A stretch of 44,531 nt of DNA, taken from positions 1 to 44,531 of the forward strand of contig JAEEHN010000012.1 of assembly GCA_016280905.1 (NCBI GenBank), given 5' to 3'. Position numbers and translations under genes: made by a program. Under the pieces are notes generated by a model. The model was given only the letters and a program-made list of their open reading frames with translations. It was not told where the DNA came from and did no database searches. Shown here in pieces: positions 1 to 8,716 of this stretch; within the stretch, counting starts at the first letter, position 1, and each line of letters starts with the position of its first letter. Source of the stretch: Candidatus Saccharimonadota bacterium. Lineage in GTDB: Bacteria > Patescibacteriota > Saccharimonadia > Saccharimonadales > Saccharimonadaceae.

Positions 1-160
<160 letters not shown>

Positions 161-325
161 TTGAGAAGGAATTGATGCTTATGAATCCGTAAGGATGCAT
201 AATGCTAGGTCGGTTACGGTTATGATTATGCAAGCTTGAATCATAACAGCTTCTGGTTCTACCAGACGTAACATTAAGCTAACACACGAAACTCTCGATG
301 ATTTGCACAACTAAGTTGTTAAACA

Positions 326-348
326 AACTCCCACTAGGGAGTTTTTTG
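326..348 (+). terminator. Intrinsic terminator downstream of 16S
   Basis: ACTCCC-acta-GGGAGT followed by TTTTTT. Confidence 0.85.
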
Positions 349-377
349 TGCTTGCCATAACGCCACCTATACTTATA

Positions 378-406
378 TTGACAAAAAACATAAAGTATGC
401 TATAAT
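378..406 (+). promoter_or_regulatory. Perfect consensus sigma70-type promoter
   Basis: TTGACA (378-383), 17-nt spacer, TATAAT (401-406), upstream of the 484 ORF. Confidence 0.85.
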
Positions 407-483
407 CAAAAGAGTTAGTCTAATCTGACTAGCTTGCACCCATTCGTGTATGCGTTTGGGAATCTTAAAAGGAGGTGTTCGTC

Positions 484-801
484 ATGAATACCAAAGGGAT
501 GGTTTTGCAAATTTCAGATGGTCCGTCCAAAGACAGGCTTTTCGATGCATGTAAATATGCATACGGAAAAAATGTGATCGAAATAAACTTCAGATTCCAG
601 CAAAATGCCGAAAATCCTGTTGGAGTCAAAAACATCAAGATCACCACCATTCAGCACGAAGACGGCAGCGGCTACAGCCTCAACTTCAGTGGTTTTATGG
701 ACGCGAAATTGCCCGAGCGAGAATGTTTTTTACCGTACAGATTCCTGGCGTACTACGACGCCAGAACTCGCAAAGGCTACATCAGGCTTATCGATAATTA
801 A
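484..801 (+). CDS. Hypothetical protein (106 aa)
   Basis: ORF with strong SD AAAGGAGG upstream and a consensus promoter. No family recognised. Confidence 0.8.
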   Translation: MNTKGMVLQISDGPSKDRLFDACKYAYGKNVIEINFRFQQNAENPVGVKNIKITTIQHEDGSGYSLNFSGFMDAKLPERECFLPYRFLAYYDARTRKGYIRLIDN

Positions 802-841
802 GTGCCCCCTCCCTTGGCTCGGGTTAACCCCCGGGCCTTTT

Positions 842-1204
842 TTATCTATCATCTCCACTGCCCTGTAGAGCATTGCGTTTCATTCGGCTCTGTAATTTCT
901 CGTTCTTTTTACCAGCCAACTCGGACATCGGCATCCCTAAATACAAAGCCACTACTGCCACATACCAAAGCACGTCCCCTAACTCTTTAACAATTGCCTC
1001 TCTATCCTCGTCGTTAAACTCACCTTTTTTATCCCGCATGATTTTTTTAACTTTGTCTGCAAATTCGCCAGCTTCTCCCACTACTCCTAGAACCTTGTTC
1101 ATGAACGCCACGGTATTGAGAGAATGTTTTTCCATCACCTCGCCCAAAAACTCAGCGTCTAAATCAGTCTTTATCGCCAATTTCTGATATTTATCAAAAT
1201 CCAT
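842..1204 (-). CDS. MazG-like nucleotide pyrophosphohydrolase
   Basis: GEAGEFADKVKK...EIVKELGDVLWYVA is the typical MazG-like alpha-helical signature. SD AAGGAGG upstream. Confidence 0.85.
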   Translation of the reverse strand: MDFDKYQKLAIKTDLDAEFLGEVMEKHSLNTVAFMNKVLGVVGEAGEFADKVKKIMRDKKGEFNDEDREAIVKELGDVLWYVAVVALYLGMPMSELAGKKNEKLQSRMKRNALQGSGDDR

Positions 1205-1251
1205 AAACCTCCTTAATTAAAACAATTATATCATGGTGGTATAATTGTGGC

Positions 1252-1773
1252 ATGGAAGATACACGAAACTTAATCGATGAATACAAGGGCCTTGAGAATG
1301 AGCAAGTTTTTTCTATATTATCCAAAAAACGCATCCCTCTTGAAATCGCTATCGAAAACGTTGAACACGATTTTAACATTGGCTCTATCGTTCGTACTGC
1401 CAATTCTTTTAATGTCCAAAAAGTTCATATCATCGGCAAGAAAAAATACAACCGTCGTGGGGCTATGTGTACCGACAAATACCTTAAGATTATGCATCAT
1501 CCCACACTTGAAGATTTTCTCAAAACTCAGAAAGACAGGGAACTAATCGCCATTGAAAATAACATCGAGCGTGCCAAGCCACTTCACGATAAAAAATTTG
1601 CCAATGATACCACTCTTATTTTCGGTTCAGAAAACAATGGTATCACTTCGGAATTATTAGAAAATGCTGATGATGTGAGGTTTATTGAGAGCTTCGGCTC
1701 TACACGTTCAGTTAATGTAGGCGTTGCCGCCGGGATTGCGATGTATGAGTACGTCCGTCAAATCGTCCTCTAA
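1252..1773 (+). CDS. TrmH/SpoU-family RNA 2'-O-methyltransferase
   Basis: NIGSIVRTANSF, IFGSENNGI and STRSVNVGVAAGIAMYEYVRQ motifs of the SPOUT/TrmH family. Confidence 0.93.
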   Translation: MEDTRNLIDEYKGLENEQVFSILSKKRIPLEIAIENVEHDFNIGSIVRTANSFNVQKVHIIGKKKYNRRGAMCTDKYLKIMHHPTLEDFLKTQKDRELIAIENNIERAKPLHDKKFANDTTLIFGSENNGITSELLENADDVRFIESFGSTRSVNVGVAAGIAMYEYVRQIVL

Positions 1774-2632
1774 AGCACCTTCTAAAAGCGCCTCCAAGAC
1801 TTCATCACAGTCGCTATTGCCTGAGACATCTTCCAAAAAATCCAATTTTCTTCGCCGTCTTGATATTCGTTTCCCTTGGCTTAAATTGGCTGCAGTTTTT
1901 CTTATAGGGACAATCATTATTATTGATTTACTTGATCTTACCGTTCCAAAAGCTGCCGATCCTTACGATAAAATCAAAATTGCTCCCATGTCTTACCATG
2001 TTCGTGTCACTAAGAGAGTTTTGGAAGGAAAAATGCTAGTTGCGCTTACCTTTGATGATGGCCCATCTAGTGCCACTACCCCCACACTTTTAGACATACT
2101 TTTTAAAGAAGATGTCCCTGCGACCTTCTTTATGCTCGGCAATATGGCGAGAAATAATCCAGAGCTGGTTCGTCGTGCTGAATCAGAAGGCCATGTGGTT
2201 GCCAGTCATACTATGTATCATCAAAATCTCATTCGCATTTCGGCCGCATCTGTACAGGCCGATATCAACGAAGCCAACTCCGTTTTTGAAAGCATTCTAG
2301 GACATTTGCCTACTCTTACTCGCCCACCTTATGGTAATTTTAGCAGTACGGTCAGTTCTATTATTGGCACACCTCTAATTCTTTGGTCAGTCGACACCCT
2401 AGATTGGAAAAATAAATCCACGCCTTCCATTATGGAAACCACTCTTGCTCAGGTTCACGACGGCGCAATTATCCTAATGCATGATATTCACCCTACCACC
2501 GTAGAAACAGTACCAATTTTGATAAACACTCTCAGAAATTCTGGCTATGAATTTGTCACAATTCCAGAGCTTGCCAAAATCAGGGGCGCCAATCTCGTTA
2601 GCGGTGCGGCCTACTATAATTTTCGCCCCTAG
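1745..2632 (+). CDS. Polysaccharide deacetylase (CE4/NodB homology) with N-terminal TM anchor
   Basis: ALTFDDGPS, VASHTMYHQNL, TRPPYGN and ILMHDIH motifs; hydrophobic segment near the N-terminus. Overlaps the upstream CDS. Confidence 0.93.
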   Translation: MSTSVKSSSKAPSKSASKTSSQSLLPETSSKKSNFLRRLDIRFPWLKLAAVFLIGTIIIIDLLDLTVPKAADPYDKIKIAPMSYHVRVTKRVLEGKMLVALTFDDGPSSATTPTLLDILFKEDVPATFFMLGNMARNNPELVRRAESEGHVVASHTMYHQNLIRISAASVQADINEANSVFESILGHLPTLTRPPYGNFSSTVSSIIGTPLILWSVDTLDWKNKSTPSIMETTLAQVHDGAIILMHDIHPTTVETVPILINTLRNSGYEFVTIPELAKIRGANLVSGAAYYNFRP

Positions 2633-2862
2633 CGTTTAAATAACAAGTTTACAAGTAATCCAAGCAAAAAAGTATGCAAATTCGCTGTAATCAGTAGCCC
2701 TACTACTATTGCAATCACCCCAAAGAGTTTCACCTTTTCATAAGATGAAACTCCATTTGCCATATTCTCGGCGATTTGCCGATAAAAAATCACCACCAGA
2801 CCCCCAACAATCGCAATTGCTAGACCAGCAAACATCCAACCTAAGCTAAAAGTATATTCCAC
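2629..2862 (-). CDS. Small membrane protein (2 predicted TM), hypothetical
   Basis: ORF with GTG start; two hydrophobic stretches; TATAAT 7 nt upstream of the start. Confidence 0.65.
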   Translation of the reverse strand: MEYTFSLGWMFAGLAIAIVGGLVVIFYRQIAENMANGVSSYEKVKLFGVIAIVVGLLITANLHTFLLGLLVNLLFKR

Positions 2863-2933
2863 AAATATTATTATAACATCGTTTTTACCCCAGTGTTGAC
2901 TTTTTCAAATTTTTCGCTAAAATATAAGAACGA

Positions 2934-3010
2934 GGGGTAATAGCTCAGTTGATTAGAGCGCTGCCTTTGCAAGGCAGAGGTCCAGGGTTTGAGTCCCTGT
3001 TACTCCACCA
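2934..3010 (+). tRNA. tRNA-Ala(TGC)
   Basis: Acceptor GGGGTAA/TTACTCC, anticodon arm CTGCC-TTTGCAA-GGCAG, T-loop TTTGAGT, encoded CCA. Confidence 0.96.
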
Positions 3011-3016
3011 GAAAAA

Positions 3017-3093
3017 GGGGTTATAGCTCAGCTGGTTAGAGCGCGTCACTGATAATGACGAGGTCTGTGGTTCAAGTCCACATAACCCCACCA
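3017..3093 (+). tRNA. tRNA-Ile(GAT)
   Basis: Acceptor GGGGTTA/TAACCCC, anticodon arm CGTCA-CTGATAA-TGACG, T-loop GTTCAAG, encoded CCA. Confidence 0.96.
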
Positions 3094-4670
3094 GAATTAA
3101 CAGAACGGTTATTAACAAGCATTGAAAAGGGTTCTTTCCAGAGGAAAGTAGCCCCTTTTTGATGGTCAAAAGTGAGGTTCAAGAATATAATTCGGCACAA
3201 ATCGTCTTTTTGAACTGGCGTGCCAGCCCTCATCTTATCAGACGCTGAATTCGCAAGGTTCAAGAACTCATCAAGCGACATTTGCATCTTATCTGGGTCA
3301 ATAATCTGTTCGTCAATTTCATCTATTAGTGTCTGTAAATCAATCTTTTGATTTTCCCACTCCTCAAGCTTCCTATTGTAACTATCCTCTGTCATTTGGC
3401 GACCCTTATCGGTCAACTTCGCATAATCTTCCGACGCTTGTTCCATTTTCTTCGTAATCTGTCGCATCGTTGCTAAATAACTTTGTCTTGTTATTTTTAG
3501 TTCATCTAGTTTCTCTCTAGTAATGCTACTAGCTTTATCTGCAAAACTTTTATAGGTTTTCTCATTGAACTTAAGTTTTTCAAGCTCAGCAAATATAGCA
3601 TCAAATATGACATTTGCCCTGACGCTTTTTCCTCTCATTGGACATTCCTTTGTATCGCATCTGAAATAAAGATATTTCTTACCACTTCGGCTTTTGCTTG
3701 GCCCAACCATCATGTACTTGCCACAATGAGAACATTTAACAAACTGTCTCAACGGATAAAAAGACCTGCACTTCTTACTGTGAAGATTTGGCCTCTTAAC
3801 ATTGTCCATCATTTGCACTTTATTGTATTCCTCTTCAGTAATCATCGGTTGGAACCCTGCTGCAGGTATCTCTCTCAAATCAATCTCGTTCCCAGCTTCA
3901 ATAAGAAGTCCGTAGTATATCGGGTCTCTAAATAGTTTTGAAGCCTGTTGTTTTGAGTGTAGCCTTGTGATTTCGTTCTTTGTCTTGCTTCCTTTATTTT
4001 CTCTGATAACTCCGTTATTCTTCCAAAACTCAGCAATTTCAGTTTGATTTTTACCATTTAAACGCATCTCCCAGCCTTTTCTCACAATATCAAAATTGGC
4101 ATCAGGCTCATAATGGCCCAATTTAGAACGATTATAGCCCCATACGGGTTTCCCATTGGATTTACCTTGCTCTCGGTTAGTATTATTCCCACGATTGACC
4201 ACTTCGCTAAGATGCTCAGAATACTCTTTAGACATAGCAAATAAGATATTTAAGAGAAGCTTACCACTAGAGTTGTTTTCAAATTGACAGGTCGGGAACT
4301 TTAAATCTTTTATAATATCGTTATCCAACATATCAATTATCATTCCACTATCTAAGGAATTTCTAGCAAGCCTGTCTGGGTGGTATGCAATAATAGCGTC
4401 GTATGTTCCTTTCCTTATTTCCTGAAGCATATTCTTAAACTCGGGACGATTATCAGATTTTCTGGCTGAACGTGCCTCTTGATAAATGCGAGATATTTTT
4501 ATTCCTAACCGCCCAGCCATTTCTTTACAATAGCTAATTTGGTCTGGAATTGATTTTTCCTGTGAGGTCTCGTCTTCGGAGGATTTACGAGCATACAGAA
4601 CATAGCGCAATTTCTTGGGGTCAATCACGCCTTTTTGTTCACTAGTATATGATTTCTTCACCATTTCCAT
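3072..4670 (-). CDS. Large serine recombinase / integrase
   Basis: YVLYARKSSEDE catalytic N-terminus, AYHPDRLARN, Recombinase domain, Cys4 zinc ribbon (KCSHCGKYM...FRCDTKECPM), C-terminal coiled coil. Confidence 0.93.
   Translation of the reverse strand: MEMVKKSYTSEQKGVIDPKKLRYVLYARKSSEDETSQEKSIPDQISYCKEMAGRLGIKISRIYQEARSARKSDNRPEFKNMLQEIRKGTYDAIIAYHPDRLARNSLDSGMIIDMLDNDIIKDLKFPTCQFENNSSGKLLLNILFAMSKEYSEHLSEVVNRGNNTNREQGKSNGKPVWGYNRSKLGHYEPDANFDIVRKGWEMRLNGKNQTEIAEFWKNNGVIRENKGSKTKNEITRLHSKQQASKLFRDPIYYGLLIEAGNEIDLREIPAAGFQPMITEEEYNKVQMMDNVKRPNLHSKKCRSFYPLRQFVKCSHCGKYMMVGPSKSRSGKKYLYFRCDTKECPMRGKSVRANVIFDAIFAELEKLKFNEKTYKSFADKASSITREKLDELKITRQSYLATMRQITKKMEQASEDYAKLTDKGRQMTEDSYNRKLEEWENQKIDLQTLIDEIDEQIIDPDKMQMSLDEFLNLANSASDKMRAGTPVQKDDLCRIIFLNLTFDHQKGATFLWKEPFSMLVNNRSVNSGGVMWT
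3125..3160 (+). terminator. Terminator-like hairpin inside the recombinase 3' end, downstream of tRNA-Ile
   Basis: AAAAGGG-tt-CTTTCC-aga-GGAAAG-tagc-CCCTTTTT. Confidence 0.6.
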
Positions 4671-4773
4671 TTGTCATTTTTTCAGCGTAAAAGCTAATTG
4701 TCGCTTTGTCGGTTTTTATCTTTTTTAGACATTCTACCAGTTTTATCACATTATTAACTGGTTCATTTTTATC

Positions 4774-4824
4774 AGAAACACGCATAAGTAATTACCCTAT
4801 TTGCGTAATTGCCCAAGTGTTTCT
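4774..4824. promoter_or_regulatory. Nested inverted and direct repeats upstream of the recombinase
   Basis: AGAAACAC (4774-4781) and GTGTTTCT (4817-4824) enclose direct repeats GTAATTACCC (4788) and GTAATTGCCC (4805) at a 17-bp period. Confidence 0.5.
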
Positions 4825-4897
4825 TATAACAATTACTAATTTTATTATTCAGTAATAACTCGTGGTATGACGTGTTTCGCTTTAACCGACGTGCTAA

Positions 4898-5722
4898 CTA
4901 CAATTTTGTAGATTTCTTAACTATACTTTTGACTGCTCTCCCTCCTGACGCTGTTATTGTTACGCTACCATAGTCACCTATTGCGTCAATAAGTGCTTTC
5001 TCAGTTTTCTTATCAATTTTTATAGATTTTGTATCATCTAATAAAATCTCTCCATTGCAGGTGCGTTTTATCTCAAATGCTTCACCTGGCTTCATCTGCC
5101 GTCTCTTTTGGATTATGATATTATCTAACTCACCTAAATCTTTACGAAAATTGCCTAAAGCACCATCTTCAAAATCGCCACAGAACCACAGGGCTACATC
5201 ATCAGGCATAGTCTTCAGTAAGTCATTCAATCTAGAGACAATACCAGAAAGGTTTATTCTTATTTCGCTTAGGACATCTTCCTGCATCTGCTCTCGTTCA
5301 ATCAATTCAGATACTTCTAGAATTTGCTCTTTCTTATCAGCCTCTATAACAATCGTTATTTTATAGCCTAGATGAGCTAATAAAATTGCATCGGTAAAGA
5401 ACTCATCATCGTTTTTCACGAATAAATCATAGAAGATTTTGATAAAGCTGGTATCTATACCATATTTACGAAGCTCGCAGAGAACAAGAAGATAAACTGC
5501 TTCAATATAAGTGAATTTTCTCCATCCAGATTTCTTATCCCCACGAGGGTTTCTAATCAGCCCAATTGCTTCATAATAATTTATTGATCTGGAGCTAATC
5601 TTTAACTTATTTATACCAATTGCTGGCTCGTGCCATTTTTGTCTTATTTTATCGGCTTTTGGAGAACACTTTGCCAGTAGCTTTCCATAGGTATTTGCTT
5701 CTCTTGGGCTAATTGCTTTCAT
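4898..5722 (-). CDS. MerR-like transcriptional regulator
   Basis: SSRSINYYEAIGLIRNPRGDKKSGWRKFTYIEAVYLL resembles a MerR winged helix. Start placed at MKAISP because TATGAT lies 6 nt upstream. Confidence 0.65.
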   Translation of the reverse strand: MKAISPREANTYGKLLAKCSPKADKIRQKWHEPAIGINKLKISSRSINYYEAIGLIRNPRGDKKSGWRKFTYIEAVYLLVLCELRKYGIDTSFIKIFYDLFVKNDDEFFTDAILLAHLGYKITIVIEADKKEQILEVSELIEREQMQEDVLSEIRINLSGIVSRLNDLLKTMPDDVALWFCGDFEDGALGNFRKDLGELDNIIIQKRRQMKPGEAFEIKRTCNGEILLDDTKSIKIDKKTEKALIDAIGDYGSVTITASGGRAVKSIVKKSTKL

Positions 5723-5867
5723 AATTAAATCATACACCATTGTAAGATTTTTTGCAATAGCATTATCTTATCGTATCTGGAATGACAATACTGCAAAGCA
5801 AAACTTATACCACTTATGCCTAAAGATGGCTGAGAAGTGCCTTAAAATGCGAAATAGAGGGTGTTTT

Positions 5868-6635
5868 CTATAGGTTGTTATTGACTTTGAACGCCCAGCA
5901 CTCCATATACACCCTTTCTAGGAAAGAGTTATAATTTACGAATAGGCTTTGGCATATTTTGTATTGTTCTTTACTCAGGCTCTTCTTTCGTAGTGAGTTC
6001 ATCATTTCGGTGCTTTTGTTAATGAATTTTGCATTTAAGACTAAATCAAGAAATCTTTCACGTTCCTGCTCTGGGAGTTTTATGTATCCTTTTGTTTCTA
6101 TCATTTGGAGTACCCAATCCATAGCATTACTGCTATTCTTGGCTACTCTACCTATATCTGCATTTAATTTTTTTTGGTCATAAAACCTATTATAGGTGTA
6201 GGATAAGTCCTCCATCTTTTCATCATCATCCTTCGGCTCAGTATTTAACCCCATCAGGACTGTTCGTCCATCATCATCGTAATAATAAAATTGTTCTCCA
6301 GCAAATCTCTTTCTGGTTCTATCCAGTTCCTTAAAACGATTATTAGCGTATATGGAGAAGCCCTTAATAATATAAAGCATTGCCGATAAATCGGTAATTT
6401 CGCCTCTATAATGTTGTAGGATAATCAGAGCATCTTCTCCGAACCACAGGATATCCTCCATTGACTTCGCATATTTTTCATTGGCAGTGATAACTTTTTG
6501 TTCATCTTCATTAGGAGCAATTGCATTAGCATTGGCACCTCTAACATCTCTGATATTATTTCTCACTTCATCAAGTATGCCTGGAAAAATACCTACGAGG
6601 GTTTTGTTATCTTTTTCTTCCAACTTCAGTTTCAA
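5868..6635 (-). CDS. Hypothetical protein (255 aa), element cargo
   Basis: Long ORF, tightly spaced with the upstream gene. Confidence 0.75.
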   Translation of the reverse strand: MKLKLEEKDNKTLVGIFPGILDEVRNNIRDVRGANANAIAPNEDEQKVITANEKYAKSMEDILWFGEDALIILQHYRGEITDLSAMLYIIKGFSIYANNRFKELDRTRKRFAGEQFYYYDDDGRTVLMGLNTEPKDDDEKMEDLSYTYNRFYDQKKLNADIGRVAKNSSNAMDWVLQMIETKGYIKLPEQERERFLDLVLNAKFINKSTEMMNSLRKKSLSKEQYKICQSLFVNYNSFLERVYMECWAFKVNNNL

Positions 6636-6636
6636 G

Positions 6637-6876
6637 CTACCATCCTTTCACCTCCATGCAGTCATTGTATACTTTATGAAATATTGCATCGCCCTGCATT
6701 CCATATTCTGCAGCTAAGCTTCGGCAATAGTTTGCGTCGTTGGCCGCATTCCTTACGGTATCTTCTAACTTTTTATCTCTCTGTTTTTCTTGGATAAAAC
6801 CAAATAGAAAAATAACTCCAAATATAACCAGAACCCACACCCACCAATTATCATTTTTCTTTTTACCGTCGTTCAT
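6637..6876 (-). CDS. Small single-TM protein (79 aa), element cargo
   Basis: WWVWVLVIFGVIFLFGFI hydrophobic segment. Overlaps the upstream stop (ATGA-type coupling). Confidence 0.72.
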   Translation of the reverse strand: MNDGKKKNDNWWVWVLVIFGVIFLFGFIQEKQRDKKLEDTVRNAANDANYCRSLAAEYGMQGDAIFHKVYNDCMEVKGW

Positions 6877-7535
6877 TTCTCATCCCCCAGCATTATCATT
6901 TCTAGTTCGTGAATATACAGGTCTTTTTCGTTTTGACTATCAGTAAAATTATCGGCTAGCTTATTTTTGAACCATTCAAGTTCAGATTTCTTTTGGGCTT
7001 TATTATACTTTTTGAATTGCTCAACATATTCAGCCCATTTTTTTCTCTTTTCAGCCTTTTCTCTAACTATCATTTTTTCTTTTTCGGCTTTCATCATTTT
7101 TTCCACCTGGGCTCTTTCGTTCGCCTTCAAATAAGCCTGCTCTTTTTCAAACTCTTTCTTCTTTTTTTCGTTGTGATATTCCAAATGATATTTTTTGATA
7201 GTTTCTTCATCAACTAATACTTCTTCTACAGGTTTATTTCTTTTTATCAACTTATTGTTCTTATCTCGTATCTTAAGAACGTTTATAAGCTCTTCGTTGC
7301 TCATCTTGGAGACGAGTGGTCTTATTTTGTTTTCTAATATCCAATTACGTTCATCAGCCAAAAATATTTCACCAAAGAATGTCATATAGTATTGCTCAAC
7401 CATTTTTGCAATTTGGGATGTTGTTTCTTGCGCTTTCTTTTGATTGTGCGTATTCACCGCTTCTACAAGTAGTAATTTCGCTATTAATCCACCTATATTC
7501 ATATAATCTCCTAAAACGAAATAGGACACCATCAC
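6873..7535 (-). CDS. Lys/Glu-rich, coiled-coil-rich hypothetical protein (220 aa), element cargo
   Basis: ORF with charged helical region; AGGAG SD upstream. Confidence 0.72.
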   Translation of the reverse strand: MMVSYFVLGDYMNIGGLIAKLLLVEAVNTHNQKKAQETTSQIAKMVEQYYMTFFGEIFLADERNWILENKIRPLVSKMSNEELINVLKIRDKNNKLIKRNKPVEEVLVDEETIKKYHLEYHNEKKKKEFEKEQAYLKANERAQVEKMMKAEKEKMIVREKAEKRKKWAEYVEQFKKYNKAQKKSELEWFKNKLADNFTDSQNEKDLYIHELEMIMLGDEK

Positions 7536-7659
7536 GGTGTCTAAATCGTTTTCCTGCGCCTAGTGGTTAACTAGTTGCTTCGGATGGTGCCCTAGCCTCG
7601 TAGTTAACCATCGCAGCCTTTTGCAGGCACTAAGCACAGGTTTTAATTTGATTTAGACA
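7513..7659 (-). promoter_or_regulatory. Structured 5' leader (riboswitch-like) of the three-gene cargo operon
   Basis: Nested inverted repeats TGTCTAAATC/GATTTAGACA (7538-7547/7650-7659), CCTGC/GCAGG (7553-7557/7623-7627) and TGGTTAACTA/TAGTTAACCA (7564-7573/7601-7610). A competing hairpin (7513-7552) abuts the SD. -10 ATTATA (minus-strand TATAAT) at 7665-7670. Confidence 0.6.
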
Positions 7660-7730
7660 ATATCATTATACCATAAGCGAAGGACAAAAGAAGCAAAAAT
7701 TAACCTTCTCCTATCGAAAGCTTTATTTTG

Positions 7731-8111
7731 CTAACTATTTATAATCTCTTCAAATGCTCTTGGGAGAATTATATTCTCAGAATGATTTGCGAAATACGGA
7801 GCAATTTGTTCGGAACTATAGCCAGCAATCCCACAACCAATTTCAGTCACGAAGAATTTTAAGCTCGAATGTTCTTCGGCAAATTTTAAAAAGCGATTTA
7901 TCTGTGTAATCATCTCATCTTTAGACCCCATTGTATCTATTGCGTAGCTTTGGCCTTGCAAACCCTCTGCTTGCCCCATTATTGCACCAAAATCACGAAC
8001 AGCAGTCGCCGCCGCCCCTCCCAGATGTTCACCTTGGCTATTACTACCAAAAACAAAAACCTCATTTTCATCCAGCTCAGTAATATATCCGTAGTCATTA
8101 TATTTAGCCAT
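7731..8111 (-). CDS. Phage-type macro-domain-like protein (A1S_2505-like)
   Basis: NEVFVFGSNSQGEHLGGAAATAVRDFGAIMGQAEGLQGQSYAIDTM resembles phage macro-fold proteins. Confidence 0.7.
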   Translation of the reverse strand: MAKYNDYGYITELDENEVFVFGSNSQGEHLGGAAATAVRDFGAIMGQAEGLQGQSYAIDTMGSKDEMITQINRFLKFAEEHSSLKFFVTEIGCGIAGYSSEQIAPYFANHSENIILPRAFEEIINS

Positions 8112-8176
8112 TGGTTGCCTTTACTGTTTTTTCTAATACCCCATTAGTATCCTTACTTATTATACTATAAGTCCCG

Positions 8177-8716
8177 TTAATTATTTTGTTCAATCATCTC
8201 GGTATATCTTATAGAACTCTGAATACATTGGACTTTAGTTGATCTGCTAGCCACTTCTCCATCATTATCTCCCATCTTATCTAGAGCTTCCGAGCATTTG
8301 TTCAACATCATAAATAATTTATCGCTCGGAATAGTTTGGAAGCTCCTTCTATCAAGCTCAGCTTTTATCTTCCTATAAATATCAGAGAAGTGCTTTAACC
8401 TATAACTCTTAGCAGTCTGGTATGATTTCAATATCTCATCCATCATAACTTTTTTATGAACTTCTATGTCATCAGACATCTTCTTCTCCCAGTTTGTAAG
8501 AGTAGTCTTGCTGCAACATAGTATTTCAGCTATATCTCTAAAACTAACATCCATAGCCCTTAGCTCAATAAACCTCATCTTCTTTTCGTAGGTAGTTAGC
8601 TTCTTGGGTGTCATTTTCTCGGCCTGCACAATATCAAAGAATAATTGTTCGGAGCAAGCTTGACCCCTAACTATTGGCTTGTCGTCCAAAATTGTATCAC
8701 TTTTGGTATCATTCAT
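8177..8716 (-). CDS. HTH-containing protein (terminase-small-subunit-like or transposase-like HTH)
   Basis: MRFIELRAMDVSFRDIAEILCCSKTTLTNWEKKM helix-turn-helix; SD AAGGAG. Confidence 0.6.
   Translation of the reverse strand: MNDTKSDTILDDKPIVRGQACSEQLFFDIVQAEKMTPKKLTTYEKKMRFIELRAMDVSFRDIAEILCCSKTTLTNWEKKMSDDIEVHKKVMMDEILKSYQTAKSYRLKHFSDIYRKIKAELDRRSFQTIPSDKLFMMLNKCSEALDKMGDNDGEVASRSTKVQCIQSSIRYTEMIEQNN

Noticed and set aside
842-990. Short ORFs 802-990 and 873-1187 on the plus strand
   Set aside because: Overlap the MazG-like gene in antisense and a terminator-like GC hairpin; no SD.
2945-3169. Minus-strand 74-aa ORF (GLEPQTSSLSVTRSNQLSYNP...RDSNPGPLPCKG)
   Set aside because: It is the antisense translation of the two tRNA genes, a classic spurious annotation.
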